Notes under the pieces: generated by a model
What the model saw: the letters and a program-made list of their open reading frames with translations, nothing else
Databases searched by the model: none
Told to the model about the DNA's origin: nothing
Shown here: piece after piece, positions 1-7,991 of the stretch
Numbering within the stretch: position 1 is the first letter of the stretch
How the letters are laid out: each line of letters starts with the position of its first letter
Assembly: GCA_001796785.1 (NCBI GenBank)
Contig: MGNL01000123.1
Span: 1-25,318, forward strand
From: Chloroflexi bacterium RBG_16_51_16
GTDB taxonomy: Bacteria > Chloroflexota > Anaerolineae > Anaerolineales > Villigracilaceae
Reading direction: 5' to 3'
Length of the DNA: 25,318 bases
Position numbers and translations under genes: made by a program

Positions 1-1309
1 CGATTATTTGATCTCGCAGTGCCAACGGCACTTTAAACTCGTTCGCATCAGACGTAACGTTTTCTTCACCCAGTCGAAATTCGATTGGTTTATTACTGCT
101 AAGGGCTGCCCACGAGGTCTGGATATAACGCTGTTGTGCCGTACTTAACTCTTTGATCTCCTGTTGGGCAATTTCAAACGATCGGGTATTGGCCACTGCA
201 TTTGACAATAAAACAGCCAAATCTTCAAAAGTCGCCATATCAGTCTCGAGAAAGACGGAATCCTTTGCCGAATGAATATCGATAGCTCCAAAAACCCGTT
301 CACCGACGTAAAGTGGTAAGCAGAGCTCTGATCGCGTGTAAGGTAGCAAAGGATTATCAACAGAAGGAGGTACTCCTTCCACTGGTTTTAATAACCTGGC
401 TTTATTCTCACGCACAACGCTGCTGACCAGATTTTTCTGTGCCAGCTCCAGACGATGTCCCGATTCCTTCAAAACCTGACCCGCCTCTCCTGTAGCATCG
501 ACTAAGTCAAGCGTTTGCCCATTTTCATCGAGCAAATAAAGGGCTGTGAAATATGAATCGAATCGTTCAGACACCGAAGCTACAAGCTTTCTGTAAAGGT
601 CAGCAGGTATAAGTGAGGATCCTGAGATGGCGGCGATCTCGGTTATTTTCGTCAGCTGCGCAGTTCGGGCGGTCACATACTCTTCAATATTAACCCGCTC
701 GCGATCCAGTTCACTGACGGTAAGCGACACTCTCTTTTGAGTATCTTCAAAATCGATCAGAAATAAACGAAATGCAAGGACAAATGCGCCTGCAAGCAGG
801 ATCAACTTCGCGGATGAGAGAAGCCAGTCCTGCGGGACAGTTGTCAACCTCATGGAATTCACCAATGGAAGAGCATCATTTAAAGTCAGCCAGCCAAGCA
901 TGATGAATGTAATCATGCTCGCCAGGATTGAAATCATGCCTGCCATGGTGGAAAATAACATGGTTGCGAAGACAACCAGACCGATGAAAAATATCAAACC
1001 ATCACCCAGGATGCCCGAGTGGATAAGCTCAGCGATACCCAGGAAATACAAAGCAGCCAAAAAAACCGAGGCCCGAACGGGATACGGGGATCGGGTTAAG
1101 GTTACGGCCAGGAGGGCTGAAATAAGGATCACGAAAAGAATACCAAGGAAAATATTTCTGGTGGTGCTTAATACCGGTATGAAAGTGATTATCGAAAAAA
1201 CAATGACACCCAATAGGGCTGGCACAATATACCGTTCCCTCCAATTCCGATACGCCCGTTTGGCCATGGGTATGGATGCGGAGAGGGGTATGGTTTTTCT
1301 TTCATTCAT
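1..1309 (-). CDS. Membrane-anchored GAF-domain protein, C-terminus cut by window edge
   Basis: Read by translating the minus strand; the frame stays open for 436 codons from ATG 1309 to the window edge, so the C-terminus is missing. The start follows a GAGGTG ribosome site with 5 nt spacing and lies 14 bp after the stop of the upstream multi-GAF gene, so the two are probably co-transcribed. Residues about 27-185 hold roughly six hydrophobic segments. A charged helical linker (about 186-222) leads to a GAF domain (about 225-375), with the typical LPLYVGERVFGAIDIHS strand near residues 331-347. A second GAF is beginning at the edge (FKVPLALRDQII). GAF domains bind small ligands or act as dimer switches; the ligand is unknown. 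No kinase, cyclase or other output domain lies within the visible part, though one could follow. The GAF resembles two modules of the neighbouring gene. Confidence 0.85.
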   Translation of the reverse strand, partial: MNERKTIPLSASIPMAKRAYRNWRERYIVPALLGVIVFSIITFIPVLSTTRNIFLGILFVILISALLAVTLTRSPYPVRASVFLAALYFLGIAELIHSGILGDGLIFFIGLVVFATMLFSTMAGMISILASMITFIMLGWLTLNDALPLVNSMRLTTVPQDWLLSSAKLILLAGAFVLAFRLFLIDFEDTQKRVSLTVSELDRERVNIEEYVTARTAQLTKITEIAAISGSSLIPADLYRKLVASVSERFDSYFTALYLLDENGQTLDLVDATGEAGQVLKESGHRLELAQKNLVSSVVRENKARLLKPVEGVPPSVDNPLLPYTRSELCLPLYVGERVFGAIDIHSAKDSVFLETDMATFEDLAVLLSNAVANTRSFEIAQQEIKELSTAQQRYIQTSWAALSSNKPIEFRLGEENVTSDANEFKVPLALRDQII

Positions 1310-1323
1310 CCGATCACCTCGGT

Positions 1324-4300
1324 CTAACTTGCTCTTCCATCTGGATCCAGCACTTGGGGGGTGATTTCGATTTTTGTTCGCCTGGCACCAACAACCTTGT
1401 TAAGCTCTGTCGCGGTCGTGGCTAAAATGGTTTGTATGTCCGTTGATTTACGAATCTTGCCGGTTATCTCGTAGATAGTCCGATCTCGCTCTGCCTTTTC
1501 ACGGATCTGCTCCAGCAGTCGAGCGTTTGCGATGATGGCTGCAAGAGAACCGCCCAATGTTCCGAGCATTTCTTCATCATCATCGGAATATGCTTCAACC
1601 TTTTCACTTTCAACGTTGATCACACCAAGCAATTCATTCCGATAGATCAATGGAACTGCCAATTCGGAGCGGGTGTTCGGGCTTATCTGTATGTAGCGTG
1701 AATCTTTGGTCACATCATTGATGCGCAGCGCGCGTCTTTGAAGCGCAGCCGAACCAGAAATGCCCGTTCCAATGGGAATTTTCAAATTTGCTACATCCTC
1801 GGAGTAACCTACGACCGCCATGACTTCCAGTAATTTTTCTGTCCGGTCAGCCAATAGGATAGCAACCCGGTCGCCGCCGAGTGTGACCTGAAGTCCATTG
1901 ACCGCACCTTCAAGCGCTTCCTCCAAGGTTGTACCTGAGGCTGCCGTAGCTGTGATGTGATGTAACAACCTTTGCTGGGAAAGATGTTCCTGGGTTTCGG
2001 CAAATAGCTCGGTATTAACCACGGCTATCGCCAACTGATCCGAAAGGAGCTGAATACTCCGAAGATTGTCTTCAGTAAACGCATAGGGATGATCGCTCTG
2101 GATATCCAACACACCCAGGATTCTTTCGCCAACTTTCATGGGCAGGGCTGCTTCCGCCCTGGTGTTAGGCAGGAGGGGATTGGCGAAATACGTGGCATCC
2201 TTGGAGGTGTCGTTCACGACCAGTCTTTCTCCTCGTCCACTAACAAAACCCACGATGGATTTCGATCCAATACTGATTCTATGACCCATGCGTTTCATTT
2301 GCTGTCCAGCATCACCAGTTGCCTCCCGGATCACAGCAAACTCAGCCGGTGCATCGATTAGAAAGATTGCCGCGTGATAGAAATCAAATCTCTCACGAAT
2401 CAAAGTGACTGCTTTAACCAATAATTCATCGAGGTTAAGCGATCCACTGATATCCCGGGAAATATCCGCTGCAATCTCCAATTGCAATGATCGCTGCGTA
2501 CTTTCATCCAGAAGCCGGGCGTTCTTAATAACACCAGCCACTTGATCGGCGAGGGATTTAAAGAATTTAAGGTCACTCTCATTGAACATAAATTCGCGTT
2601 CAAGATCTTGGACGATGAGAGCGCCGACCACCGAATCCTGAATGATCATTGGAGCGCCCATCCATGAGCGAGCCGGCCTGCCGATCACTTTGACCCCCAG
2701 CAATGCGGCTTGCCTTTCCGTATCATGAACGAGAAGGAGCGGCTGCCGGGTGTGGATCAATACTGAAGCCAATCCTTCTCCGAGCGGGAATGGATCGACT
2801 TCGGTGAGTTTATTGTCGTAGAAGTTATAAGGAATGCTGACGGTATTTTTCTGTTCATCATACAAGGCTATCGTAAAACTGTAATCACCGATAACGGTGC
2901 GAACGTTCTCATGGAGAGTCGTATAGAAATTCGATATGTCTTGAGTTGTTGTAAGTGCCTGATTAATTGAGGAAAGTGCCTCCAACTCATTCGCACGTTT
3001 TGTGTTACCAGACACCAAAGAGATCATTTCCAAATTTGCGGATACTACATCTGCCAGATTAATGTAAGGTTGAATTAACGAATTCGTGAGAACCTGTCTT
3101 TTTGCCCCAAGAATGATGACCGCAGCCAGTTCACTTCCTCTGTGAATAGGGAGGTATGCAGCTGAATCAAAACCAAGTCTTTGGACAATCTCTAACATCG
3201 TCGAAGGTATCCGGCTATCTCCCGAATCGGTAATGATGGGTCCCACCTGGAACACCTGCTTTATTTGACCCATGTCAGCCGATAGATAACGTTGAAACTC
3301 TATAGTTGTATCCACGATATTTGGAGCATCTGCGATGGTCAGAATTTCAAGATCGTTCTCTCTCAGAGCAACCAGCACAACCGGGAAAGGCGCATCACGC
3401 AATACTTTTCCACTTACTTCTAAAATCTCCTGCTCGGTCTTGGATTCAGCAATGGACCTGGTTGCACGATACAACCTGCTGAGTTCCTGGAAATTTACCT
3501 GCGTGGTTTCGACGAGACCTGCATTCTGAATGGCTACTGCAATTTGGCTGGCAAGGGTTTCCAGCATAACTACAGTCTCCGGACTGAATGCTCCGGCATT
3601 GACACTCTGTACATCCAGTACACCGAGAACCAGATTTCCAACCGAGATGGGTACGGACGCTTCCGCCTTTGTTTCAGGGAGAAACTCATTCTTGAAGTGA
3701 ATTGGATCCTCGCTGACATCCGAGGCGACGCGAGGTTTGTTATTCGCGCTGACCCACCCAATGATCGAACCTGATCCGACATCGAAACGATGACCTCTTT
3801 CCAATAGTCTTCCTGCTGCGGGTCCTCGCGCAGCGCGTAAGGAGGCTGTTTTACTGGCACGGTCGATCATAAAGATGTGCGCTTCATAGAATTCGAACTG
3901 TTTAACCAAAAGCTCCACAGTTTTCGACAACAAATCATCCAAACTTGTAAGAGATGTAAGACTCTGGGCTACTTCAGCAGCGGTTCGAACCTGGCGCGTG
4001 CGGTCGTCGACCTTCATCTCCAAAGATCGGTACAATCCAGCCATTTCATCAGCCATTTGATTGAACGCGCGTGCCAATTCACCGATTTCATCTTTTCGTT
4101 CGCCCCCCTCTGCCCGACTACTCAGATCACCTTCGGTAAATTTCTCGATTACCGCCTTAATATTATCGAGGGGTCTGACGATCCGGCTTGTTCCATATAC
4201 GATCACAATTGCCATCGTCAACAGAGTTGCTATGACTAGCAAAATGGTGAAGGGAAGATCCCGAGTTCGAGCAAAGGCAGCACCAGCTATCAGAATCAGC

Positions 4301-4407
4301 GGGATGAAGGTCAAGAGGAGCAGGGCACGGACCAATATCCCAGTCAAACTCCTACGTGATACGAAATTTGATTTTTGAAAACGAATACGCTTGAAAATGG
4401 TTAGCAT
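1324..4407 (-). CDS. HAMP and multi-GAF signalling protein without visible output domain
   Basis: Large sensor-like protein of about 1027 residues. From the ATG at 4407 it has two closely spaced membrane helices (about 25-46 and 52-72) with almost no loop between them, then a HAMP domain (about 73-123, with IVRPLDNIKAVIEKFTEGDL and DEIGELARAFNQM). Five GAF-like modules follow, at about 155-305, 320-475 (degenerate), 490-630, 650-800 and 815-965, and then a short helical tail. The first and fourth modules are clearly related (FEFYEAHIFMID against FDFYHAAIFLID). No histidine-kinase, GGDEF or other catalytic domain is present, so it probably senses intracellular signals and works through partners. 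An in-frame GTG at 4440 would add 11 residues and overlap the previous gene by 26 bp. I prefer ATG 4407, which lies 7 bp past that stop and has a GGATGA ribosome-like site. It follows two receiver genes and precedes another GAF gene. Confidence 0.88.
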   Translation of the reverse strand: MLTIFKRIRFQKSNFVSRRSLTGILVRALLLLTFIPLILIAGAAFARTRDLPFTILLVIATLLTMAIVIVYGTSRIVRPLDNIKAVIEKFTEGDLSSRAEGGERKDEIGELARAFNQMADEMAGLYRSLEMKVDDRTRQVRTAAEVAQSLTSLTSLDDLLSKTVELLVKQFEFYEAHIFMIDRASKTASLRAARGPAAGRLLERGHRFDVGSGSIIGWVSANNKPRVASDVSEDPIHFKNEFLPETKAEASVPISVGNLVLGVLDVQSVNAGAFSPETVVMLETLASQIAVAIQNAGLVETTQVNFQELSRLYRATRSIAESKTEQEILEVSGKVLRDAPFPVVLVALRENDLEILTIADAPNIVDTTIEFQRYLSADMGQIKQVFQVGPIITDSGDSRIPSTMLEIVQRLGFDSAAYLPIHRGSELAAVIILGAKRQVLTNSLIQPYINLADVVSANLEMISLVSGNTKRANELEALSSINQALTTTQDISNFYTTLHENVRTVIGDYSFTIALYDEQKNTVSIPYNFYDNKLTEVDPFPLGEGLASVLIHTRQPLLLVHDTERQAALLGVKVIGRPARSWMGAPMIIQDSVVGALIVQDLEREFMFNESDLKFFKSLADQVAGVIKNARLLDESTQRSLQLEIAADISRDISGSLNLDELLVKAVTLIRERFDFYHAAIFLIDAPAEFAVIREATGDAGQQMKRMGHRISIGSKSIVGFVSGRGERLVVNDTSKDATYFANPLLPNTRAEAALPMKVGERILGVLDIQSDHPYAFTEDNLRSIQLLSDQLAIAVVNTELFAETQEHLSQQRLLHHITATAASGTTLEEALEGAVNGLQVTLGGDRVAILLADRTEKLLEVMAVVGYSEDVANLKIPIGTGISGSAALQRRALRINDVTKDSRYIQISPNTRSELAVPLIYRNELLGVINVESEKVEAYSDDDEEMLGTLGGSLAAIIANARLLEQIREKAERDRTIYEITGKIRKSTDIQTILATTATELNKVVGARRTKIEITPQVLDPDGRAS

Positions 4408-4414
4408 TGGGTCA

Positions 4415-4870
4415 TCATCCCATTTCCCACACCTGGTCACCGCCTAAGATCCGACGGATTTGATCCGGAAACCGGTCTGGATCCAACGGTTTACCCAAGA
4501 AGCCATCAAAACCAGATTCGCGCGCTTTTCTCATCTGCTCGAGACTTGCCTCGGCAGTCACAGCAACAATGGGCACTGACCTGAATCGCTCAGACATGCG
4601 AATTTTTTTCTGGGCTCCGTAACCATCTTCATAGGGTAGTCGGATATCCATCAGAATCAGATCCAACCTGGGCAGCGTGTCTGCATATTCAAGCACCTCG
4701 TAGCCTGAAGTTTTCCACTCACAATGAATCCCCAGATAACCCAACATTCGCGCGATCAAGACGAAATTCGAGACGTTATCCTCCACCACCAGGACTGTGG
4801 CGTCCTTGGGAATATTAGGCCTGCGAATGGGTTGGGTATCAGCAGAGATGGTGGAATTGGTCTCAACCAT
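4415..4870 (-). CDS. Single-domain response regulator (CheY-like receiver)
   Basis: A 151-residue protein consisting of one receiver domain with no output domain. It has the acidic pocket E30-D31 (VVEDN), the phospho-acceptor D75 (LDLILMDIRLP), the T/S position in VAVTAEA and the conserved K127 (GFLGKPLD). It is therefore expected to be phosphorylated by, or to relay phosphate from, a histidine kinase. The start is supported by AAGGAG placed 6 nt upstream of ATG 4870. Its first 8 bases overlap the stop of the upstream receiver gene (ATGGTTGA), so translation is probably coupled. It has a 20-residue disordered-looking N-terminal extension. The two receivers are related but clearly diverged, so they probably have different partners. 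No kinase is encoded in the visible part of this operon. Confidence 0.92.
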   Translation of the reverse strand: MVETNSTISADTQPIRRPNIPKDATVLVVEDNVSNFVLIARMLGYLGIHCEWKTSGYEVLEYADTLPRLDLILMDIRLPYEDGYGAQKKIRMSERFRSVPIVAVTAEASLEQMRKARESGFDGFLGKPLDPDRFPDQIRRILGGDQVWEMG

Positions 4871-5261
4871 TAACGCTCCTTCCGATGAATCGTTCTATCT
4901 GTTGGGCTAGGATGTCGATGTCAATAGGTTTCTGGATATACCCATCACAACCGGCCTTAAGCGATCTTTCCCGGTCACCGTGCATGACGTTTGCAGTAAC
5001 GGCAATGATCGGAATGTATCTGAAATCAGGATTCGACCGTATTTTTGCGGTAAGTGAATATCCATCCATATCGGGCATACTTATATCCATAAGGATCAAA
5101 TCCAATCCTCCACCATACAACTTATCCAATGCCTGTACTGCATCTCCAGCCTCGACGACATCGTATCCTTCTGCATTCAAAACCCTACGAACCAAAACCC
5201 GGTTATCGGAATTATCTTCCACGTAAAGTATGGTCCCCTTGAGAGGCTCATTAATGAACAA
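4863..5261 (-). CDS. Single-domain response regulator (CheY-like receiver)
   Basis: Receiver-only protein. Counting from the TTG at 5261 it is 132 residues, with acidic pair E15-D16 (YVEDN), phospho-acceptor D59 (LDLILMDISMP), threonine in AVTAN and lysine K111 (GYIQKPID). All residues needed for phosphorylation are present. The reading frame extends upstream to another TTG at 5318, but that extension (LLWLPFIPKSK) does not resemble a receiver N-terminus. TTG 5261 has GGAG 8 nt upstream and gives a normal receiver length, so I chose it; the start remains uncertain. It appears to be the first gene of the signalling operon. Its leader lies just past the tRNA-Gly terminator, and I found no convincing promoter of its own in the short gap. 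Confidence 0.88.
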   Translation of the reverse strand: MFINEPLKGTILYVEDNSDNRVLVRRVLNAEGYDVVEAGDAVQALDKLYGGGLDLILMDISMPDMDGYSLTAKIRSNPDFRYIPIIAVTANVMHGDRERSLKAGCDGYIQKPIDIDILAQQIERFIGRSVNG

Positions 5262-5336
5262 TTCATTATCTCCCAGGAGAATTTTACTTTTGGGGATAAA
5301 GGGCAACCATAACAGCAACCTTGCAAAACAGTTAAC

Positions 5337-5363
5337 AAAAAAGTCGAGGTGGTCAGCCTCGAC
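5337..5363 (-). terminator. Intrinsic terminator of tRNA-Gly
   Basis: On the minus strand a perfect 7-bp stem, GTCGAGG/CCTCGAC with a 7-nt loop, is followed at once by six T residues. It begins 3 nt past the 3' end of tRNA-Gly, so it should end that transcript and separate it from the response-regulator operon downstream. Confidence 0.88.
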
Positions 5364-5366
5364 ATG

Positions 5367-5438
5367 AGCGGGTGATGGGATTCGAACCCACGATATCTTG
5401 CTTGGGAAGCAAGCGTTCTACCACTGAACTACACCCGC
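5367..5438 (-). tRNA. tRNA-Gly(CCC)
   Basis: A 72-nt tRNA on the minus strand. It has a 7-bp acceptor stem (GCGGGTG/CACCCGC), discriminator T, a D-arm beginning TAGTTCAGTGG, an anticodon stem CTTGC/GCAAG with loop TTCCCAA giving anticodon CCC (glycine, codon GGG), and a T-arm with GGTTCGAATCC. CCA is not encoded. It has its own promoter upstream and its own terminator, so it looks monocistronic. Confidence 0.96.
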
Positions 5439-5454
5439 ATCGGGAACGGAGCGG

Positions 5455-5483
5455 ATTATATTCACCGCCCAACCAGGTGTCAA
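5455..5483 (-). promoter_or_regulatory. Consensus sigma-70-type promoter of tRNA-Gly
   Basis: TTGACA (5478-5483) and TATAAT (5455-5460) are separated by exactly 17 nt. Both boxes match the housekeeping consensus perfectly. Predicted transcription starts near 5448, about 10 nt before the tRNA 5' end. Confidence 0.85.
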
Positions 5484-5514
5484 GCGAAAGACGGAAGAAA
5501 TGGTTATGAGAAGG

Positions 5515-6522
5515 TCAGCTTTGCCTCCCGGTTAATTTCGAGACAATTTCGTTGAGTGCCTCACCTGCTTCACTAGAGGGTGAGGCGTGTCGGAGGTGGG
5601 TAAGTGCAATTTCTGATTCTTCTCGGGCGATTTCCTCTGCTGACTGGAGCACTCCCTCCTCTTTGAGCAAACCGGCAGCATGCTCCGCATCTTCACTGGA
5701 TTTAATACCACTTGTCCACACACCGGCAAATTTACCCTGTTTGGATAATCCTGAGATCACGGGGAGGGAATTCTTTTTGTCTAAGAGGTCACTCCCGGTT
5801 GGTTTGCCCGTCCGATCCGGGTTCCCCCAAATCCCAAGTACATCATCCTGCACCTGAAATGCCCGCCCGAGGTGAAAACCGAATAACCTGTATTCTTCTT
5901 GAACTGCTTCACTCACATCACTTAAGATCGAACCAAGGTAAGTACAGGTTGACAATAGGGCTGCGGTTTTTCCATCGACCATACACCAGTATTTTTCCAA
6001 TGTTAAATCTGTTCTGCCTTGAAAAGACATGTCGAGGTATTGTCCGATCGTCAAGGAAAGACAGTTGGTTTGTAATACACCCCAAGCTTTTAGGACGGTC
6101 TGAGCAGGGAAATTAATGTGTAGATCCTGCATGGCTTGATTCGAGATGACGAATAAGGCGTCTCCTGCATTGATCGCCATTGGAACGCCCCATTTTATCC
6201 ACACGGTATCCCTACCATGCCGCTTATCAGAGCGATCCTGAATATCATCGTGGACAAGCGAAAAGTTATGGGTCAACTCAACGGCAGCAGCAGCTGGAAG
6301 GGCTTTTCGCCAATCCATTTTGCACGCATGGTTGACCAACAAAAGCAATATCGGCCGAATCCTTTTTCCCCCTGCGGCTGTACCCGATCCTTCGCCTGAC
6401 CAGCCCATGTGATATGTCAACATCTCTATAAATGTCCCGGCACAAGGCTGATTTAGTCGCGCGATCTGTTTCTGCAACTCGCGGTCGAGCTCGAGTTTCA
6501 TTTCTTCGACAAGATTAATCAT
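5515..6522 (-). CDS. Short-chain polyprenyl diphosphate synthase (FPP/GGPP type)
   Basis: A 335-residue trans-prenyltransferase that condenses IPP with allylic diphosphates, probably to C15-C20 products. It shows the GGKRIRP motif (51-57), a first aspartate-rich motif DDIQD (92-96) preceded by F87-S88, and a second motif DDVLG (226-230) with the lysine-containing GKPTGSDLLDKK segment just after. The second motif ends in glycine rather than aspartate, which recalls the actinobacterial IdsA-like synthases as I know them. An aromatic residue five positions before the first motif fits a short product, but chain length cannot be fixed by eye. It follows fni with a 24-bp gap, so the IPP/DMAPP isomerase and the enzyme that uses both products are together. 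No ribosome site is evident; a TAAGAT sequence lies 7 nt before the ATG. Confidence 0.92.
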   Translation of the reverse strand: MINLVEEMKLELDRELQKQIARLNQPCAGTFIEMLTYHMGWSGEGSGTAAGGKRIRPILLLLVNHACKMDWRKALPAAAAVELTHNFSLVHDDIQDRSDKRHGRDTVWIKWGVPMAINAGDALFVISNQAMQDLHINFPAQTVLKAWGVLQTNCLSLTIGQYLDMSFQGRTDLTLEKYWCMVDGKTAALLSTCTYLGSILSDVSEAVQEEYRLFGFHLGRAFQVQDDVLGIWGNPDRTGKPTGSDLLDKKNSLPVISGLSKQGKFAGVWTSGIKSSEDAEHAAGLLKEEGVLQSAEEIAREESEIALTHLRHASPSSEAGEALNEIVSKLTGRQS

Positions 6523-6546
6523 GGTAAGTATCTTATGTTTTAAATT

Positions 6547-7581
6547 CTAACCTGAAGTCTCGAGCTCGATACTTGCCAATTCGGAAAGCGAGCCAACTCC
6601 AGCCGAAAACATGGTCACCTGTAACTGACGTTTCATCAAATTCACCTGCTCCAGGACTGCTTCACTTGAGATTGAAGCCTGCTTCAGGAACTGACTAGCC
6701 AGGCCTCCGAGAGTTGCACCGAGCGCTATGCATTTGGCAATATCCAAGCCATCCTTCAATCCGCCACTGGCAAATACAATGATTTCCGGAACAACCTTCT
6801 TGACATTCATAATCGATTGAGATGTTGGAATTCCCCATCCCACAAAAGTCGCTGCCAATTTCCGGGTAAACTCGTCAGGCGCCCGATGCATTTCAACTTG
6901 AGACCAACTGGTACCCCCAGCTCCTGCGACATCGATCGCGGAAACGCCACAGTCTTTCAATAATTTTGCCGTTTTTTCCGAGATCCCCCAGCCGACTTCC
7001 TTCGCAATAACTGGCTTCTCCAATTTATTACAAATTTTTTCCATTTGAGATGCAATGCCGGACCAATTCGTGTCGCCTGCATCTTGGACGGCCTCCTGGA
7101 GGCAGTTCATGTGAAGGACGAGGGCATCTGCATTAATCATTTCCACCGCGCGACGACAGTGATCGATGGTATATCCATAATTCAACTGGACTGCGCCTAA
7201 ATTTGCAAAAAGCAGCAATCCTGGTGCGACTTGACGTGTTATCGAATATGAATGGACCTGGTTGGCATCTTCAAGCGCAGCGCGTTGAGATCCAACCCCC
7301 ATCGCAATCCCGCATGACTCAGCAACCTCCGCAAGCCGTTGATTAATGCTCGCCGCCTCGCTCGTTCCACCAGTCATCGAACTGATTAGAAGTGGAGCCG
7401 ATAATTTCTTTCCGAACAAAGTCAGGGATGTATCGATTTTATCGAGATCGTGCTCCGGTAAAGCTTCATGGGAAAAATGATAATTTTCCAAGCCCGTCGA
7501 AAGCGCCGAGCGGACATTTTCCTCCAAATTAATCCGAATGTGGTCGGATTTACGTTGGTCAATCGGCGCAACTTTTGACAT
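6547..7581 (-). CDS. fni: Type 2 isopentenyl-diphosphate delta-isomerase
   Basis: A 344-residue FMN-dependent isomerase that interconverts IPP and DMAPP, unrelated to the type 1 Nudix enzyme. The N-terminal signature RKSDHI is at 10-15, the flavin-binding SSMTGG at 67-72, and the VGSQRAAL, AKEVGWGIS and VAGAGGTSW segments typical of the TIM-barrel family are present. Length is normal. The start has AGGAAC upstream and a possible TATAAT -10 sequence about 38 nt upstream. It heads a two-gene isoprenoid unit with the polyprenyl synthase and is divergent from the acyl carrier protein gene. Confidence 0.96.
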   Translation of the reverse strand: MSKVAPIDQRKSDHIRINLEENVRSALSTGLENYHFSHEALPEHDLDKIDTSLTLFGKKLSAPLLISSMTGGTSEAASINQRLAEVAESCGIAMGVGSQRAALEDANQVHSYSITRQVAPGLLLFANLGAVQLNYGYTIDHCRRAVEMINADALVLHMNCLQEAVQDAGDTNWSGIASQMEKICNKLEKPVIAKEVGWGISEKTAKLLKDCGVSAIDVAGAGGTSWSQVEMHRAPDEFTRKLAATFVGWGIPTSQSIMNVKKVVPEIIVFASGGLKDGLDIAKCIALGATLGGLASQFLKQASISSEAVLEQVNLMKRQLQVTMFSAGVGSLSELASIELETSG

Positions 7582-7618
7582 AAAGTAGTGTTCCTGAGAG
7601 TGAGTAATTAAGTGCTGA

Positions 7619-7624
7619 ATTATA
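7619..7624 (-). promoter_or_regulatory. Possible -10 element for the fni operon
   Basis: TATAAT on the minus strand, which would start transcription near 7612, about 31 nt before the fni ATG. No recognisable -35 box at 16-18 nt, so this is only a candidate. Confidence 0.4.
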
Positions 7625-7632
7625 AGGCTAGC

Positions 7633-7660
7633 TTGACACGGTTATTAGACCGAGTACAAT
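7633..7660 (+). promoter_or_regulatory. Sigma-70-type promoter of the acyl carrier protein gene
   Basis: TTGACA (7633-7638), 16-nt spacer, TACAAT (7655-7660). Predicted start near 7667 gives a short leader containing AGGAGG at 7680-7685, 5 nt before the ATG. Confidence 0.8.
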
Positions 7661-7690
7661 TGCCCAGTCAAAATCGAACAGGAGGTTGAA

Positions 7691-7927
7691 ATGGCGGACA
7701 CATATGCCGAGGTCAAAGGGATCATCAAGGAACTACTCGGCGCAGAGGAATCAAAAATCACAATGGAGGCACGCTTCAGGGAAGAACTCGAAGCTGATTC
7801 ACTTGATCTGGTTGAACTCATCATGGCGTTTGAGGATAAATTTGGAGCGGAAATATCAGATGAGGATGCTCAGAAGATTACCACGGTGGGTGAAGCTGTT
7901 AAATATATCGACGCTCACAGGAAATAA
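7691..7927 (+). CDS. acpP: Acyl carrier protein
   Basis: A 78-residue acidic four-helix protein that carries growing acyl chains on a phosphopantetheine arm. The attachment serine is S37 in the ADSLDLVEL motif. A perfect AGGAGG lies 5 nt before ATG 7691; an overlapping longer frame starting at 7686 is a shadow. It stands alone, without fabD/fabG/fabF beside it, but with a strong promoter and a stem-loop after the stop, as expected for a highly expressed single gene. Whether it serves fatty acid synthesis or a specialised pathway cannot be told from sequence; length and motif fit the fatty-acid type. Confidence 0.95.
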   Translation: MADTYAEVKGIIKELLGAEESKITMEARFREELEADSLDLVELIMAFEDKFGAEISDEDAQKITTVGEAVKYIDAHRK

Positions 7928-7946
7928 AGGTAATATAATTATAACC

Positions 7947-7974
7947 GTAGAGCCGCCGGGTAAGGCGGCTCTAC
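7947..7974. terminator. Stem-loop between convergent acpP and sucD, probable bidirectional terminator
   Basis: A perfect 11-bp GC-rich stem (GTAGAGCCGCC and its complement) with a 6-nt loop lies between the two convergent stop codons. Neither side has a clean T-run (TGATTTAA on plus, GGTTATAATT on minus), so it is a strong hairpin but not a textbook intrinsic terminator. Confidence 0.6.
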
Positions 7975-7991
7975 TGATTTAACGACACTTG

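Noticed and set aside
852..1364. 170-codon open frame on the plus strand
   Set aside because: It lies opposite the membrane GAF gene, is rich in Met/Arg/Lys with no domain pattern, and the minus-strand frame has a ribosome site and clear GAF and membrane sequence.
7686..7982. Longer frame overlapping the acyl carrier protein gene
   Set aside because: Shadow frame; the acyl carrier protein frame has the canonical Ser motif and AGGAGG at correct spacing.
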